Positions 41,629-49,659 of a DNA stretch of 64,000 nt are shown one piece after another. The stretch's first letter is position 1. The number at the start of each line of letters is the position of its first letter. The stretch lies in the NCBI GenBank assembly GCA_028282705.1, contig JANQHI010000031.1, positions 1 through 64,000 of the forward strand. The letters are read 5' to 3'. The translations under genes were made by a program, and so were the position numbers. This stretch comes from Prolixibacteraceae bacterium. GTDB lineage: Bacteria > Bacteroidota > Bacteroidia > Bacteroidales > Prolixibacteraceae. The notes beneath the pieces were generated by a model. The model was not told the origin of the DNA. It was given only the letters and a program-made list of their open reading frames with translations, and made no database searches.

Positions 41629-42627
41629 ATGAAAAAAACTAAAATATTATTCCTGCTATTTGGAGTTCTATTGGCTTCAATTAGCAGTTTGTCACAAACT
41701 AATAAGCATAACAAGGTCCAATATGGCATTGCAATTAAAACCACTATCGACATAAACGGGATTGAAAATTATGGGAAATACACCAATTTTAATATCTCTG
41801 TTGTCGGGGGAATCGGAGGGTATCCTTTCGGCATTGAAAATATCTATCCTGCAGTTCACGGAGGTTTCATAATTTATAATCGGGGGGACTTGATTAGTAC
41901 TTATCGTAAAGGGTTCATTAATAGCACGGTTGTTGATTTTATCTTTGATTTAACGTTAAATATCGGCTGTAACAGAGACAGCATAAACTTTGGAGCAAGG
42001 AATGTCCCTCTTTATCATTTTTCGGATTTCACACCTAATCCACTTCAGAACCCATTTCAACACTCTTTTTCTTTAGGTTCAAATATTATCTACTCAACAG
42101 ACTCTTACAGGCAAGAGCAACCTCAAAGGATAGGCTTTCTAAATTTAATGATTGATAGGCATTTCCAGTTTAGCATGTACAATGACGGTTCATTTTACAG
42201 GCTTTTGGGTTTGGCAGATGGGTTGGACAGGTATTATACAGGAGGTGGAATGTTTGCTTATCATTTGGACAACAACTCGGATTTCAATCTTTTAGAGTTT
42301 AGCTTTCATAAGTTCACAGGGCACGAAAAATATGCTTTTGACGCTGGCAACCTATTACAACTGGATTTCATCCCTTTCAAAAAGCCTGAAACATATTATT
42401 ACAATAAAAACAGGCTAAGGTTTTCAATGTCCAATACTAATAAAAACTATGGTATTCACATTACAGCTCACAACACAGACAAAGATTTTCAAGATAAAAT
42501 TCATTTTAATGGTAATTATAGTTATCATCCTGACATATTTAAAGATTCACGCGGTATATTAAACGAACTAGGCAGGTTAGGATTTGGTGGATATTGGGTA
42601 AATACTAACTCTAAATTTTCAAAATAA
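41629..42627 (+). CDS. Secreted protein, possibly polymorphic-toxin-23-like
   Basis: The protein has 332 residues with a signal peptide (ILFLLFGVLLASISSLSQ). The middle has alternating beta strands with FSLGSNIIYSTD, RIGFLNLMIDRHFQFSMYNDGSFYRLLGLADGLDRYYTGGGMFAYHL and FHKFTGHEKYAFDAG. The pattern of a YND/DG motif followed by DRYxTGG resembles the polymorphic toxin type 23 family of Bacteroidota, which is beta-barrel-like. The similarity is from memory, so the toxin role is tentative. A lipoprotein gene follows 2 bp after its stop and might be its partner or immunity protein. Confidence 0.5.
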   Translation: MKKTKILFLLFGVLLASISSLSQTNKHNKVQYGIAIKTTIDINGIENYGKYTNFNISVVGGIGGYPFGIENIYPAVHGGFIIYNRGDLISTYRKGFINSTVVDFIFDLTLNIGCNRDSINFGARNVPLYHFSDFTPNPLQNPFQHSFSLGSNIIYSTDSYRQEQPQRIGFLNLMIDRHFQFSMYNDGSFYRLLGLADGLDRYYTGGGMFAYHLDNNSDFNLLEFSFHKFTGHEKYAFDAGNLLQLDFIPFKKPETYYYNKNRLRFSMSNTNKNYGIHITAHNTDKDFQDKIHFNGNYSYHPDIFKDSRGILNELGRLGFGGYWVNTNSKFSK

Positions 42628-42629
42628 CA

Positions 42630-43352
42630 ATGGCACATAAATTTTTATACTTTATAATATTTTTACTTATCGTCGCCTGCAAACCATATTTTTATGCGAC
42701 AGACACTGTAACAAACGAACTTGGGTCATTCGATTTAAAAAAGTTTGACCTATACACTTTTCAACTTGTTAAAAAAGACACTGCCCTTATTCATCCCGTA
42801 TTTACAAATGGATTAAATAAGACAGAAATGGATTTAGTTTACGAGGAATTATATTTGTTTCTCGAAAAAAAAGGGAATATTGCTTTGTATTTAACAACAT
42901 TCTCTCACAAATACATTTATAAGGACGGTGTTTTTAATCGCGATTTCAATTTTAACAAAATTTCTGTAAATGAGATAGATTTTATTTTTGTTGGTAATTA
43001 TAACAAAGATAAAATCACTTTCAAAAATCCTAAGAAAGAGGACGTTGATGCAATAGAGTTATATTATTCCAGAATTGGAGACAATTTAAAATTAGAGAAG
43101 ATTACTAATAATTACGGCCTTAGAAAAGATCGGGATATAAATCATTTTATTAATATGAATGAGGTGTTTGCAGTCGATATAGTTTATCAAAAAGATTTGA
43201 GGAAATTTGTTTATCAGCAAGAAAATCAAGAAGAAATTGTAGTGGAGTCATTAGCTATTAATACTGACAATCTATATTTCGGGTTGGCAAAAAATAACCC
43301 AAGAAAGTATAAAATGATCAGAAATAGGGTTGCAAATGACTTTGCCAGATAA
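42630..43352 (+). CDS. Lipoprotein of unknown function
   Basis: This 240-residue protein has a lipoprotein signal, FLYFIIFLLIVAC, with Cys17. The mature part mixes strands and helices (KKFDLYTFQLVKKDTALIHPVF, INEIDFIFVGNYNKDKITFKNPKKEDVDAIELYYS). No family recognised. It starts 2 bp after the stop of the 41629 gene, so the two are co-translated; an immunity or chaperone role for the upstream protein would fit but is only inferred. Confidence 0.65.
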   Translation: MAHKFLYFIIFLLIVACKPYFYATDTVTNELGSFDLKKFDLYTFQLVKKDTALIHPVFTNGLNKTEMDLVYEELYLFLEKKGNIALYLTTFSHKYIYKDGVFNRDFNFNKISVNEIDFIFVGNYNKDKITFKNPKKEDVDAIELYYSRIGDNLKLEKITNNYGLRKDRDINHFINMNEVFAVDIVYQKDLRKFVYQQENQEEIVVESLAINTDNLYFGLAKNNPRKYKMIRNRVANDFAR

Positions 43353-43417
43353 AACCATAAAAAAGCCAACAAATAATAACCAGGCTTTTATTCGGTCGGT
43401 ATTATCCGGATTGGTGA

Positions 43418-43451
43418 ATAGTCAGGGCTTCACTTGAAGTGAAACCCTGAC
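43418..43451. terminator. Long hairpin between 42630 gene and RES toxin
   Basis: AGTCAGGGCTTCACTT is mirrored by AAGTGAAACCCTGACT with one mismatch. It has no U-run and no gene. The same GAATAGTCAGGGCTTC start occurs at about 45054, so it may be a repeat family member that also stops transcripts. Confidence 0.5.
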
Positions 43452-43505
43452 TAAGTTCTTTACAGACTAAATTTGCTCAAAAAAAGCTTAATTAAAATAC
43501 AATTA

Positions 43506-43741
43506 CTGCCAATAAATCAGTTCATGCACAATCACTGTGGACGTATAAAAAGATAGCAGAAGTTACCAATAGTCGTGGAACATTGTTTACATTGGAATAT
43601 GGAATAAGATCTTCTGGCTATTAAGGATATGTTAAATGGAGAATTACCAATCACACAAAAACAGCGGTTTATGATGTAAGTATTGCAGATTATGATAAAA
43701 TTTGCCGCAAAAATAACCGACTCAAGGTACGATTGGAGTAA
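43506..43741 (+). pseudogene. Decayed C-terminal fragment of a secreted protein
   Basis: One frame reads KSVHAQSLWTYKKIAEVTNSRGTLFTLEYGIRSSGY, a stop, then GYVKWRITNHTKTAVYDVSIADYDKI to a final stop. The composition is protein-like but there is no start and one internal stop. It marks gene loss in this accessory stretch. Confidence 0.4.
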
Positions 43742-43798
43742 AACTGCTACCATTAAAATAAATTAGAGCAAATAAATTGACAGTTGTGAAATAGTTTT

Positions 43799-44272
43799 TT
43801 AGCTGTTTTTCTTTTTCAATCGTTCATCAAAAACAAAAGGTTTCTCTTCTATAATCTTTGCTTCCATGCTTAAAGGATGTAAAGGATTCATTATGTAGTT
43901 AAACTCATCCTGGATCACAGCCGAAGGTACTTTTAGCAATAAAAATTCTCGTTTCTTTAAAAACCGGGTTCCTATCGTTCTTGTTCCCGGCCGATGTGGA
44001 AAAGAATCCCAACCTTTAATCGTCTTATCTAGCTCTTCTTTTGTTATTTCCTGAATGCTACTATCCGGTATTTCAATCTTAAGTGAAACATATACGTCCG
44101 GGATATTATTAATGGATTCGAATTGCATAAATTTCTCCCACGCTGCCAGCGAAAGACTTTCAGAGAGATAAACTACAGGAAAACCTTTTTGGTTCCATCT
44201 TCCGGAGGTAGTCAGTCCTCCTATTCCATTTAGGGCTGCATGTTCTTTGTAAGAGATTCTGTAAAGCACCAT
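43799..44272 (-). CDS. RES-domain toxin
   Basis: The protein has 157 residues. The RES family name residues are visible: R5 in LYRISYKEH, the GRWNQKGFPVVYLSESLSLAAWE segment with Tyr, Glu and Ser, and a final alpha/beta region. RES toxins (for example MbcT, Res) hydrolyse or phosphorolyse NAD+ and halt growth unless bound by an Xre-type antitoxin. The antitoxin gene lies directly upstream, 3 bp away. Confidence 0.9.
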   Translation of the reverse strand: MVLYRISYKEHAALNGIGGLTTSGRWNQKGFPVVYLSESLSLAAWEKFMQFESINNIPDVYVSLKIEIPDSSIQEITKEELDKTIKGWDSFPHRPGTRTIGTRFLKKREFLLLKVPSAVIQDEFNYIMNPLHPLSMEAKIIEEKPFVFDERLKKKNS

Positions 44273-44275
44273 AAT

Positions 44276-44653
44276 TTAAGCAGAAAAACCGTGGGCAATT
44301 TCATTTAGTTTATTTTCCAAAAACATTATGCCGGATATGGTATCTAAAAATGTTTTTGGTATTTCGTTTCCAAGAACCGGGTTAGGTGTTTTCATCCATT
44401 GATTGAACCTTTTTGTATCCCCAAAGATCTTAACTCCTAATTCATACAGTCTTTTGATAAAAAGAGTGTGTTCAGCTACTTTGATGGGTAACTTTTCATG
44501 CTCTTTCTTGCTTTGGATCATTCTCCCGGAAACATGTAAATAACTGGCAAATTCTTTAAATGATAAATTGGTTTGTTTAACTACCCTTTGAAAGGCTGCC
44601 TTGTCAATTCCTTTCCTTGTTTCTTGTACCGATAAAAAATCATCTGTTTTCAT
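44276..44653 (-). CDS. Xre/MbcA/ParS-type antitoxin (DUF2384)
   Basis: The protein has 125 residues from ATG 44653. This start is chosen over one 48 bp upstream because a good promoter lies between them. An HTH region (NLSFKEFASYLHVSGRMIQSKKEHEKLP, about 32-60) precedes the MbcA/ParS toxin-binding part (LGVKIFGDTKRFNQWMKTPNPVLGNEIPKTFLDTISG, about 73-110). It neutralises the RES toxin encoded next and likely represses its own promoter. Confidence 0.9.
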   Translation of the reverse strand: MKTDDFLSVQETRKGIDKAAFQRVVKQTNLSFKEFASYLHVSGRMIQSKKEHEKLPIKVAEHTLFIKRLYELGVKIFGDTKRFNQWMKTPNPVLGNEIPKTFLDTISGIMFLENKLNEIAHGFSA

Positions 44654-44671
44654 AATGCGAATATTTTCATT

Positions 44672-44702
44672 CAAAGATATGAAATATTTCATAAATATCA
44701 AA
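44672..44702 (-). promoter_or_regulatory. Promoter and operator of the RES-Xre pair
   Basis: On the minus strand TTTG (44702-44699), 19 nt, then TATCTTTG (44679-44672) match the Bacteroidota consensus exactly. The palindrome GAAATATTTC (44681-44690) sits between the two boxes, where a bound antitoxin would block the polymerase. A related half-site lies closer to the ATG. Confidence 0.75.
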
Positions 44703-45001
44703 TGTGTTTAACTCTTATGCAGTATACCCTTATTCAGTCTATAATTTTAGGTAAAGAAACATTATCCATGGCTTTTATCAAATCCAAATTTGTTTGTGTA
44801 GTACATTCCATGCCTACCGCTCCCATTTAAGTGCTAATCGTGCCGAGATAGCTTTCTAAAGACCCAGCCATATGAAAATATTAGTGGTACGGCTCAAAGT
44901 GGTTTTCTTCTCACTAAGCGGTTTTGCTGCAAGCCTCAAAAAGACACCTATGGTGCATCCCTTTGGAAGAATCGCTAAGTTGGCAAATAAATAGCAGAAG
45001 A

Positions 45002-45034
45002 AACCGTTCCCTAAACAAAGGAACGGTTCCTTTT
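45002..45034 (+). terminator. Terminator-like hairpin
   Basis: AACCGTTCC (45002-45010) pairs exactly with GGAACGGTT (45020-45028), followed by CCTTTT. No gene ends just before it, so it may be an orphan terminator or a repeat. Confidence 0.5.
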
Positions 45035-45314
45035 ACTTTGCCATTCCTGCCCGAATAGTCAGGGCTTCCCTGCTGGTGCAGATTTGTAATCTGTGCCTTT
45101 GTGCCCCTACTTACGCAGATTTATATTCTGTGCATTTATAAAATTTAGGTTCTTTAAAATAAGCACCGATTATAAATCCGCATTAGCCCTGTTTGTGAGA
45201 ATTCTAGTTTACCATTTGAACCAATTAGAGGGGAAAGCATATCCTACAAAATTGAAATTTGTGCAAAAAAAAAGTCTCTCATTTAGTGATGAAAGATTTT
45301 TGGTGGGGAGAGTA

Positions 45315-45334
45315 GCCCCGATAGCTATCGGGGC
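45315..45334. repeat. Perfect palindrome GCCCCGATAGCTATCGGGGC
   Basis: This is the cleanest copy of the CCCCGATA..TATCGGGG repeat, located 86 bp from tRNA-Tyr. Confidence 0.85.
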
Positions 45335-45419
45335 GAACCTATAAAGGATTTACCAACAGATTTTTTAGGAATAAGTAAGGCAAAAAAAAGAGGAACAACA
45401 AAATTGTTGTTCCTCTTTG

Positions 45420-45501
45420 TGGGGAGAGCAGGATTCGAACCTACGAAGGCTTTGCCAACAGATTTACAGTCTGCCCCGTTTGACCGCTTCGGTATCTCCC
45501 C
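45420..45501 (-). tRNA. tRNA-Tyr (GUA)
   Basis: The 82-nt minus-strand cloverleaf has acceptor GGGGAGA/TCTCCCC with discriminator A, an anticodon stem CAGA/TCTG region with anticodon GTA, a long variable arm (as in bacterial Tyr tRNAs), and T-arm GTAGGTTCGAATCCTGC. Confidence 0.95.
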
Positions 45502-45552
45502 GAAATTTTAAGTAGCTTGGCTTTCTGGATTAGCCACTATACTTTAAGTTTT

Positions 45553-45597
45553 TGAGCCGAATCCCACCCCGATAATTATCGGGGGAACTGGGGACCC
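45553..45597 (-). repeat. 3' fragment of tRNA-Thr with a palindrome in the T-loop
   Basis: TGAGCCGAATCCCA (45553-45566) and GAACTGGGGACCC (45585-45597) copy the 3' end of the intact tRNA-Thr next door. The GATTC between them in the tRNA is replaced by the perfect palindrome CCCCGATAATTATCGGGG (45567-45584). The replaced bases lie in the T-loop. Confidence 0.8.
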
Positions 45598-45612
45598 TTC
45601 CCTCTTCTTCTG

Positions 45613-45686
45613 AGCCGAATCCCAGATTCGAACTGGGGACCCCGAGATTACAAATCACGTGCTCTGGCCAACTGAGCTAATTCGGC
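45613..45686 (-). tRNA. tRNA-Thr (UGU)
   Basis: The minus-strand cloverleaf has acceptor GCCGAAT/ATTCGGC, D-arm GCTCAGTTGGCCAGAGC, an anticodon loop TTTGTAA (anticodon TGT) and T-arm CCCCAGTTCGAATCTGGG. Partial copies of it flank it on both sides. Confidence 0.95.
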
Positions 45687-45714
45687 TAATATTCTAAACA
45701 AACCTAATCTACCA

Positions 45715-45837
45715 TCACATGCTCTGGTCCCGAAAATGAAAGAATTATATTCTTTCTTATTTTCGTGGATTCTCGAAAAATTACCGAATCAAAGATTCAT
45801 ATTTTTCGGAACCAACTGAGCTAATTCGGCTAATATT
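45715..45837 (-). repeat. 5' fragment of tRNA-Thr interrupted by an 84-nt hairpin element
   Basis: ATCACATGCTCTGG before 45728 and CCAACTGAGCTAATTCGGCT from 45812 repeat the 5' part of tRNA-Thr. Between GCTCTGG and CCAACTG, inside the D-loop, lies an 84-nt insert (45728-45811). Its ends are inverted (TCCCGAAAAT against ATTTTTCGGAA) and it contains two internal hairpins. Confidence 0.75.
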
Positions 45838-45946
45838 TTCAAATTCTTTATGAGAACGTTTGCTTTTCAATTTCAGCGGCGCAAAGTAAAAGATTAATTT
45901 TTAAATCTGCAATACTTTTTTAAAAATTCCGCTTTTTTGTCAAAAA

Positions 45947-46050
45947 GTGGGTAAGCTACCTGTATCGCACCGCTACAACCGCCTACCCTTGCTGTCTTCC
46001 GACCCTGGGGGAATTCAGCAGGAGCTGGTCGTACAGGACTTACCCGGCCA
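45947..46050 (-). ncRNA. ffs: Signal recognition particle RNA (small bacterial type)
   Basis: The minus strand contains CCAGGGTCGGAAGACAGCAAG, the conserved SRP helix-8 region with its GGAA tetraloop and asymmetric loop. The outer arms pair (GGGTAAG…CCTGTA with TACAGG…CTTACCC). It scaffolds Ffh for membrane-protein targeting. Ends are estimated from the closing stem and the promoter. Confidence 0.93.
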
Positions 46051-46081
46051 CAAAAGTAGGAATTTTTGACATACCCACAAA
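46051..46081 (-). promoter_or_regulatory. Promoter of the SRP RNA
   Basis: On the minus strand TTTG (46081-46078), 19 nt, then TACTTTTG (46058-46051) match the Bacteroidota consensus exactly, directly before the SRP RNA 5' end. Confidence 0.85.
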
Positions 46082-46260
46082 TTATTTTTTATCCACGCGT
46101 AATTTTTTGGTTTCAGGCATTACCAATGTGAACAGGAAGCAACAAGTAAACTGTAATTTGATTCTTTGGTTTATGTATTGTAAATTTAGTTCCTCAATCC
46201 TTTTTATAAACTATAAATAACATATATTTGTCTAACCATTTTTCCTTAAAACCAAGTATT

Positions 46261-46785
46261 ATGGAACAAAAAAGCACTTCTATTATGAAATCTTCGCTGG
46301 TATATGCTGTATACCTGGCAATCTTTTTTATCATCATCTCTGTAATTTTTTATGTAGCTAACAGCACCTTCTCTAAAACTGCACAATATGTTGGATATGT
46401 GGTTACAATATTGGCTGTTGTAGTGGTTCAATTAAACTACAGAAAATCACTAGGTGGCTTTATGACCTACGGGCAAGGATTAGGAATTGCCATTGTCCCA
46501 TTGTTTTTTGCAGGCATAATTGTAGCAGTGTACACCTACTTGCTATTTACGGTAATTGATGCTGAATTAATCAATCAACTACATGCAATGACTGAAGAAC
46601 AAATGCTTCAAAGAGGTATGCCAGAAGAGCAACTGGATGCAGCACTGAGTATGTCCAAGAAGTTCCAGAACCCATTGATGATGACAATTATGACTCCTAT
46701 TATGTATACCATATCAGGATTAATTGTTGGGTTGATTACTTCAATTTTTACTAAAAAAACCGCCAAAGAAGAGATAACTGAATAA
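46261..46785 (+). CDS. DUF4199 family membrane protein
   Basis: The protein has 174 residues from ATG 46261, preferred over a TTG 33 bp upstream. Four hydrophobic helices are seen (LVYAVYLAIFFIIISVIFYV, YVGYVVTILAVVVVQLNY, GLGIAIVPLFFAGIIVAVYTYLLF, MYTISGLIVGLITSIF), with the KSLGGFMTYGQGLGI turn typical of DUF4199. The function is unknown. It lies 26 bp before a family 2 glycosyltransferase, a linkage that recurs in Bacteroidota genomes. Confidence 0.88.
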   Translation: MEQKSTSIMKSSLVYAVYLAIFFIIISVIFYVANSTFSKTAQYVGYVVTILAVVVVQLNYRKSLGGFMTYGQGLGIAIVPLFFAGIIVAVYTYLLFTVIDAELINQLHAMTEEQMLQRGMPEEQLDAALSMSKKFQNPLMMTIMTPIMYTISGLIVGLITSIFTKKTAKEEITE

Positions 46786-46811
46786 TATTCTCAAAATACT
46801 TTGTATAGCAA

Positions 46812-47765
46812 ATGGATATTTCCGTAGTTGTGCCTCTCTACAATGAGGAAGAATCGATTCCAGAGCTTTCTGCCTGGATTGATAGGGTTATGAATGAACA
46901 TAGCTTCACCTATGAGATCATCATGGTTGATGATGGGAGCAATGATAGCTCATGGGAAGTTATTGAAAAATTGAATAAAGAAAACCCAAGTGTTGTTGGT
47001 ATAAAATTCAGGCGTAACTACGGAAAATCTGCTGCCCTTTTCTCTGGTTTTAGTGCTGCCAAGGGTGATATTGTAATTACCATGGATGCTGATTTGCAAG
47101 ACAGCCCTGATGAAATCCCTGAACTAAGGAGGATGATTGTTGAAGACAATTATGATATGGTCTCAGGGTGGAAAAAGAAAAGGTATGACCCTTTTATAAA
47201 AAATAAAACCAGCAAGTTTTATAATGCCACAGCCCGCATGGTTTCAGGGATCAAACTACATGATTTTAACTGTGGGTTAAAGGCATACAGGAATAAAGTG
47301 GTAAAAAGCATTGAAGTGTATGGAGAAATGCACAGGTATATCCCAATATTGGCAAAACATGCAGGTTTTAACAGGATTGGGGAGATGGTGGTGCAGCACC
47401 AGGCACGAAAATATGGGAAAACGAAGTTTGGCTTAGAGCGTTTTATTAATGGTTTCCTCGACTTGTTGTCTATTACATTTATTTCAAAATTTGGGAAAAA
47501 ACCCATGCACTTTTTTGGGCTAATGGGCACTTTTGTATTTTTCCTGGGTTTAGTATCTGCCATAGCAGTTGGAGCCAACAAACTAATTGCCATAGCTAAT
47601 GAAATAAAAGCCCCTAAAGTAACTGAAAGCCCCTATTTTTATATGGCTTTAACAGCCATGGTAATTGGTACCCAATTGTTCCTGACAGGTTTTATTGCTG
47701 AACTTGTTTCAAGAAGTTCTTCTGAAAGGAATTCATACCAAATAGAAAAAACAACTGAAAATTAA
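46812..47765 (+). CDS. Family 2 glycosyltransferase (DPM1/GtrB-like)
   Basis: This 317-residue protein has a GT-A domain starting DISVVVPLYNEEESIPEL, the DDGSNDSSW strand, the catalytic DXD-type ITMDADLQDSPDEIP and GLKAYRNKV. Two C-terminal membrane helices follow (LMGTFVFFLGLVSAIAVG, MALTAMVIGTQLFLTGFIAELV). This is the layout of polyprenyl-phosphate sugar transferases such as GtrB and ArnC. The sugar is unknown. It probably feeds a flippase-dependent surface modification. Confidence 0.93.
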   Translation: MDISVVVPLYNEEESIPELSAWIDRVMNEHSFTYEIIMVDDGSNDSSWEVIEKLNKENPSVVGIKFRRNYGKSAALFSGFSAAKGDIVITMDADLQDSPDEIPELRRMIVEDNYDMVSGWKKKRYDPFIKNKTSKFYNATARMVSGIKLHDFNCGLKAYRNKVVKSIEVYGEMHRYIPILAKHAGFNRIGEMVVQHQARKYGKTKFGLERFINGFLDLLSITFISKFGKKPMHFFGLMGTFVFFLGLVSAIAVGANKLIAIANEIKAPKVTESPYFYMALTAMVIGTQLFLTGFIAELVSRSSSERNSYQIEKTTEN

Positions 47766-47788
47766 TTTCTAGCCAGGAAAAGAAAGAC

Positions 47789-48607
47789 ATGAAGTTAAAA
47801 AAAACAAGGGAAATGGGGGATGTTTTGTCAGATTCATTCCTATTTATCAAGAATGAATTTAAACCTTTGGGTAGATTATCATTAATTTATGTACTGCCAT
47901 TTTTTATTGTTTTTGCTTATGTGCAAGTGTTGTTACAGCAAAAGATGGTAGGGATAACAAATACTGGCAACCCCGAAGAAATTTTTGCAAACCTTCGTCC
48001 TTTATACTCAAGTGTTTTTATCAGTTGGGGGTTTTCTGTATTTGTACAAGCACTTTTTATGGGAGTTATCTATTCCTACATTGAGGCATATGTGAATAAA
48101 GGCAAAGGGAATTTTACCTTGCAGGATATAACTGGCAACTTATTTTCAAATACATTATTAATTTTAGGTACTGTCATTGTGATGGTTATCGTTTCAATGC
48201 TTGGCTTTATATTGTGCTTTTTACCTGGTATCTATTTAGCCAATACATTTTCGGTAGCTGGTATCATTTCTGTAATGGAAAAGAAAGGTATAAGCCATGC
48301 TTTCTCCAGGTCCTGGAAACTAGTTAATTCCCAATGGTTCAACACATTTGGCATTAATCTGCTAGGGTTAATAATCATTATGGTAATGGGGTTCATCCTT
48401 GCTATCCCTACTATGGTTACTGGTTTCTCAAATTCTTTTTTCAATACCTTGCAGGGAGAACCAGTTGACTATCCCCAGTGGTATTGGATAATGATTGGGG
48501 TAACCACAGTTATTTCCTCATTCTTTTACATTATCCCTTATGTATTTATAGCATTTCAGTATTTTAACCTGGATGAGCATACAAAGAATAGGGATGTATT
48601 CCCATAA
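47789..48607 (+). CDS. Multi-pass membrane protein of unknown function
   Basis: This 272-residue protein has about six hydrophobic helices (LIYVLPFFIVFAYVQVLL, VFISWGFSVFVQALFMGVIYSYI, TLLILGTVIVMVIVSMLGFILCFLPGIYLA and others). The segment SVAGIISVMEKKGISHAFSRSWKL resembles a conserved turn in Bacteroidota and Firmicutes membrane proteins of glycerophosphodiester-phosphodiesterase-membrane-domain type. No catalytic motif. It is 23 bp after the glycosyltransferase, so it may be part of the same operon. Confidence 0.75.
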   Translation: MKLKKTREMGDVLSDSFLFIKNEFKPLGRLSLIYVLPFFIVFAYVQVLLQQKMVGITNTGNPEEIFANLRPLYSSVFISWGFSVFVQALFMGVIYSYIEAYVNKGKGNFTLQDITGNLFSNTLLILGTVIVMVIVSMLGFILCFLPGIYLANTFSVAGIISVMEKKGISHAFSRSWKLVNSQWFNTFGINLLGLIIIMVMGFILAIPTMVTGFSNSFFNTLQGEPVDYPQWYWIMIGVTTVISSFFYIIPYVFIAFQYFNLDEHTKNRDVFP

Positions 48608-48633
48608 ATAAAAAAGGATTTATAATTTTAGAT

Positions 48634-49581
48634 TTAAAATTCTGCTTCCCCTGATAATTTTTTCTTTACCTGGTTGTATTCAGCAATCACATTTTCTATA
48701 ATCTTTTGTACAGGTAATATGTCCTTTATAAAAGCTGAAACCTGGCCTATTTCCAGTTCTCCTTCATCTAAATCACCTTCAAACATACCCTTTTTTGCCC
48801 TGCCTTTACCAAGCAGGTTATACATTTCAGTTACTGATGCCCCCTTTGACTCCAGGTTGCTCACATCTTCAAAAAATTTGTTTTTAACTAACCTAGTAGG
48901 AGCCAATTTTTTTAATGAAAGTTTAGTACTTCCCTCTGAGAGTGTTGTTACCAGTTTTTTAAACTCAGGATGGGCTGAAGATTCTTCCGAAATAGCAAAC
49001 CTTGACCCAACCTGTACCCCATCAGCACCCAGTACCATGGCAGCCAACATGCCGCTTCCTGTAGCAATACCCCCAGCTGCAACCAGAGGTATTTCTATTA
49101 CTTCCCTTACAGAAGGGATTAAGGCCATAGTTGTGGTTTCTTCACGCCCATTATGCCCACCTGCTTCAAAGCCTTCAGCTACCACTGCATCAACTCCTGC
49201 ATCCTCGCATTTTTTTGCAAAGACTGAGCTGGCTACCACATGGGCAACCTTTATCCCATGGCTTTGCAATTGGCTTGTCCATTTTTTGGGGCTCCCTGCT
49301 GATGTAAACACAATAGGGACTTCATTGGCTATGACCACTTGCATGATCTTTTCAATCTCAGGATAAAGCAATGGGACATTCACCCCAAAAGGCTTGTTGG
49401 TAGCTTTTTTCATTTTTATAATGTGCTCTTCCAAGGTTTCTGGATGCATAGAGCCTGCTCCCAATAACCCAAGCCCTCCTGAATTGCTTACTGCTGAAGC
49501 CAGTTTCCATCCAGAACACCAAACCATACCCCCCTGGATTATTGGGTATTTGATATTGAATAAATTACAAATCCTGTTCAT
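48634..49581 (-). CDS. fabK: Enoyl-ACP reductase II / nitronate monooxygenase family
   Basis: This 315-residue flavin-binding TIM barrel starts NIKYPIIQGGMVW and has the FMN loops FGVNVPLL, AEGFEAGGHNGREETTT, PLVAAGGIATGSGMLAAMVLGADGVQVGSRF. Among NPD-like proteins the EAGGH motif with the early SNSGGLGLLG is seen in FabK, the FMN-dependent enoyl-ACP reductase of fatty acid synthesis. A nitronate monooxygenase is the alternative. No acp or other fab genes are next to it. It converges with the 47789 gene. Confidence 0.82.
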   Translation of the reverse strand: MNRICNLFNIKYPIIQGGMVWCSGWKLASAVSNSGGLGLLGAGSMHPETLEEHIIKMKKATNKPFGVNVPLLYPEIEKIMQVVIANEVPIVFTSAGSPKKWTSQLQSHGIKVAHVVASSVFAKKCEDAGVDAVVAEGFEAGGHNGREETTTMALIPSVREVIEIPLVAAGGIATGSGMLAAMVLGADGVQVGSRFAISEESSAHPEFKKLVTTLSEGSTKLSLKKLAPTRLVKNKFFEDVSNLESKGASVTEMYNLLGKGRAKKGMFEGDLDEGELEIGQVSAFIKDILPVQKIIENVIAEYNQVKKKLSGEAEF

Positions 49582-49659
49582 AAAATTCTTTTTAACGAGG
49601 GTAAAAATAGGAAATACAGAAACAATAAACTAAATAAGGATCACTGTCCATTCATAAAT

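Larger units (their letters stand above)
44703..45419. other. Noncoding stretch with repeats (717 bp)
   Basis: No convincing gene; a 40-codon frame at 44873 is too weak to call. The stretch holds a perfect hairpin AACCGTTCC/GGAACGGTT followed by CCTTTT (45002-45034). A GAATAGTCAGGGCTTC repeat lies at about 45054. Two REP-like palindromes of the form GCAGATTTGTAATCTGTGC and GCAGATTTATATTCTGTGC fall between about 45078 and 45136. The perfect palindrome GCCCCGATAGCTATCGGGGC is at 45315-45334. It looks like a collecting place for small palindromic repeats. Confidence 0.6.

Noticed and set aside
44873..44995. 40-codon frame before the 45002 hairpin
   Set aside because: No recognisable domain or start context; too short to support.
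48674..49366. 230-codon plus-strand frame opposite the FabK-like gene
   Set aside because: It is a Ser/Pro-rich shadow of the well-supported minus-strand enzyme gene.
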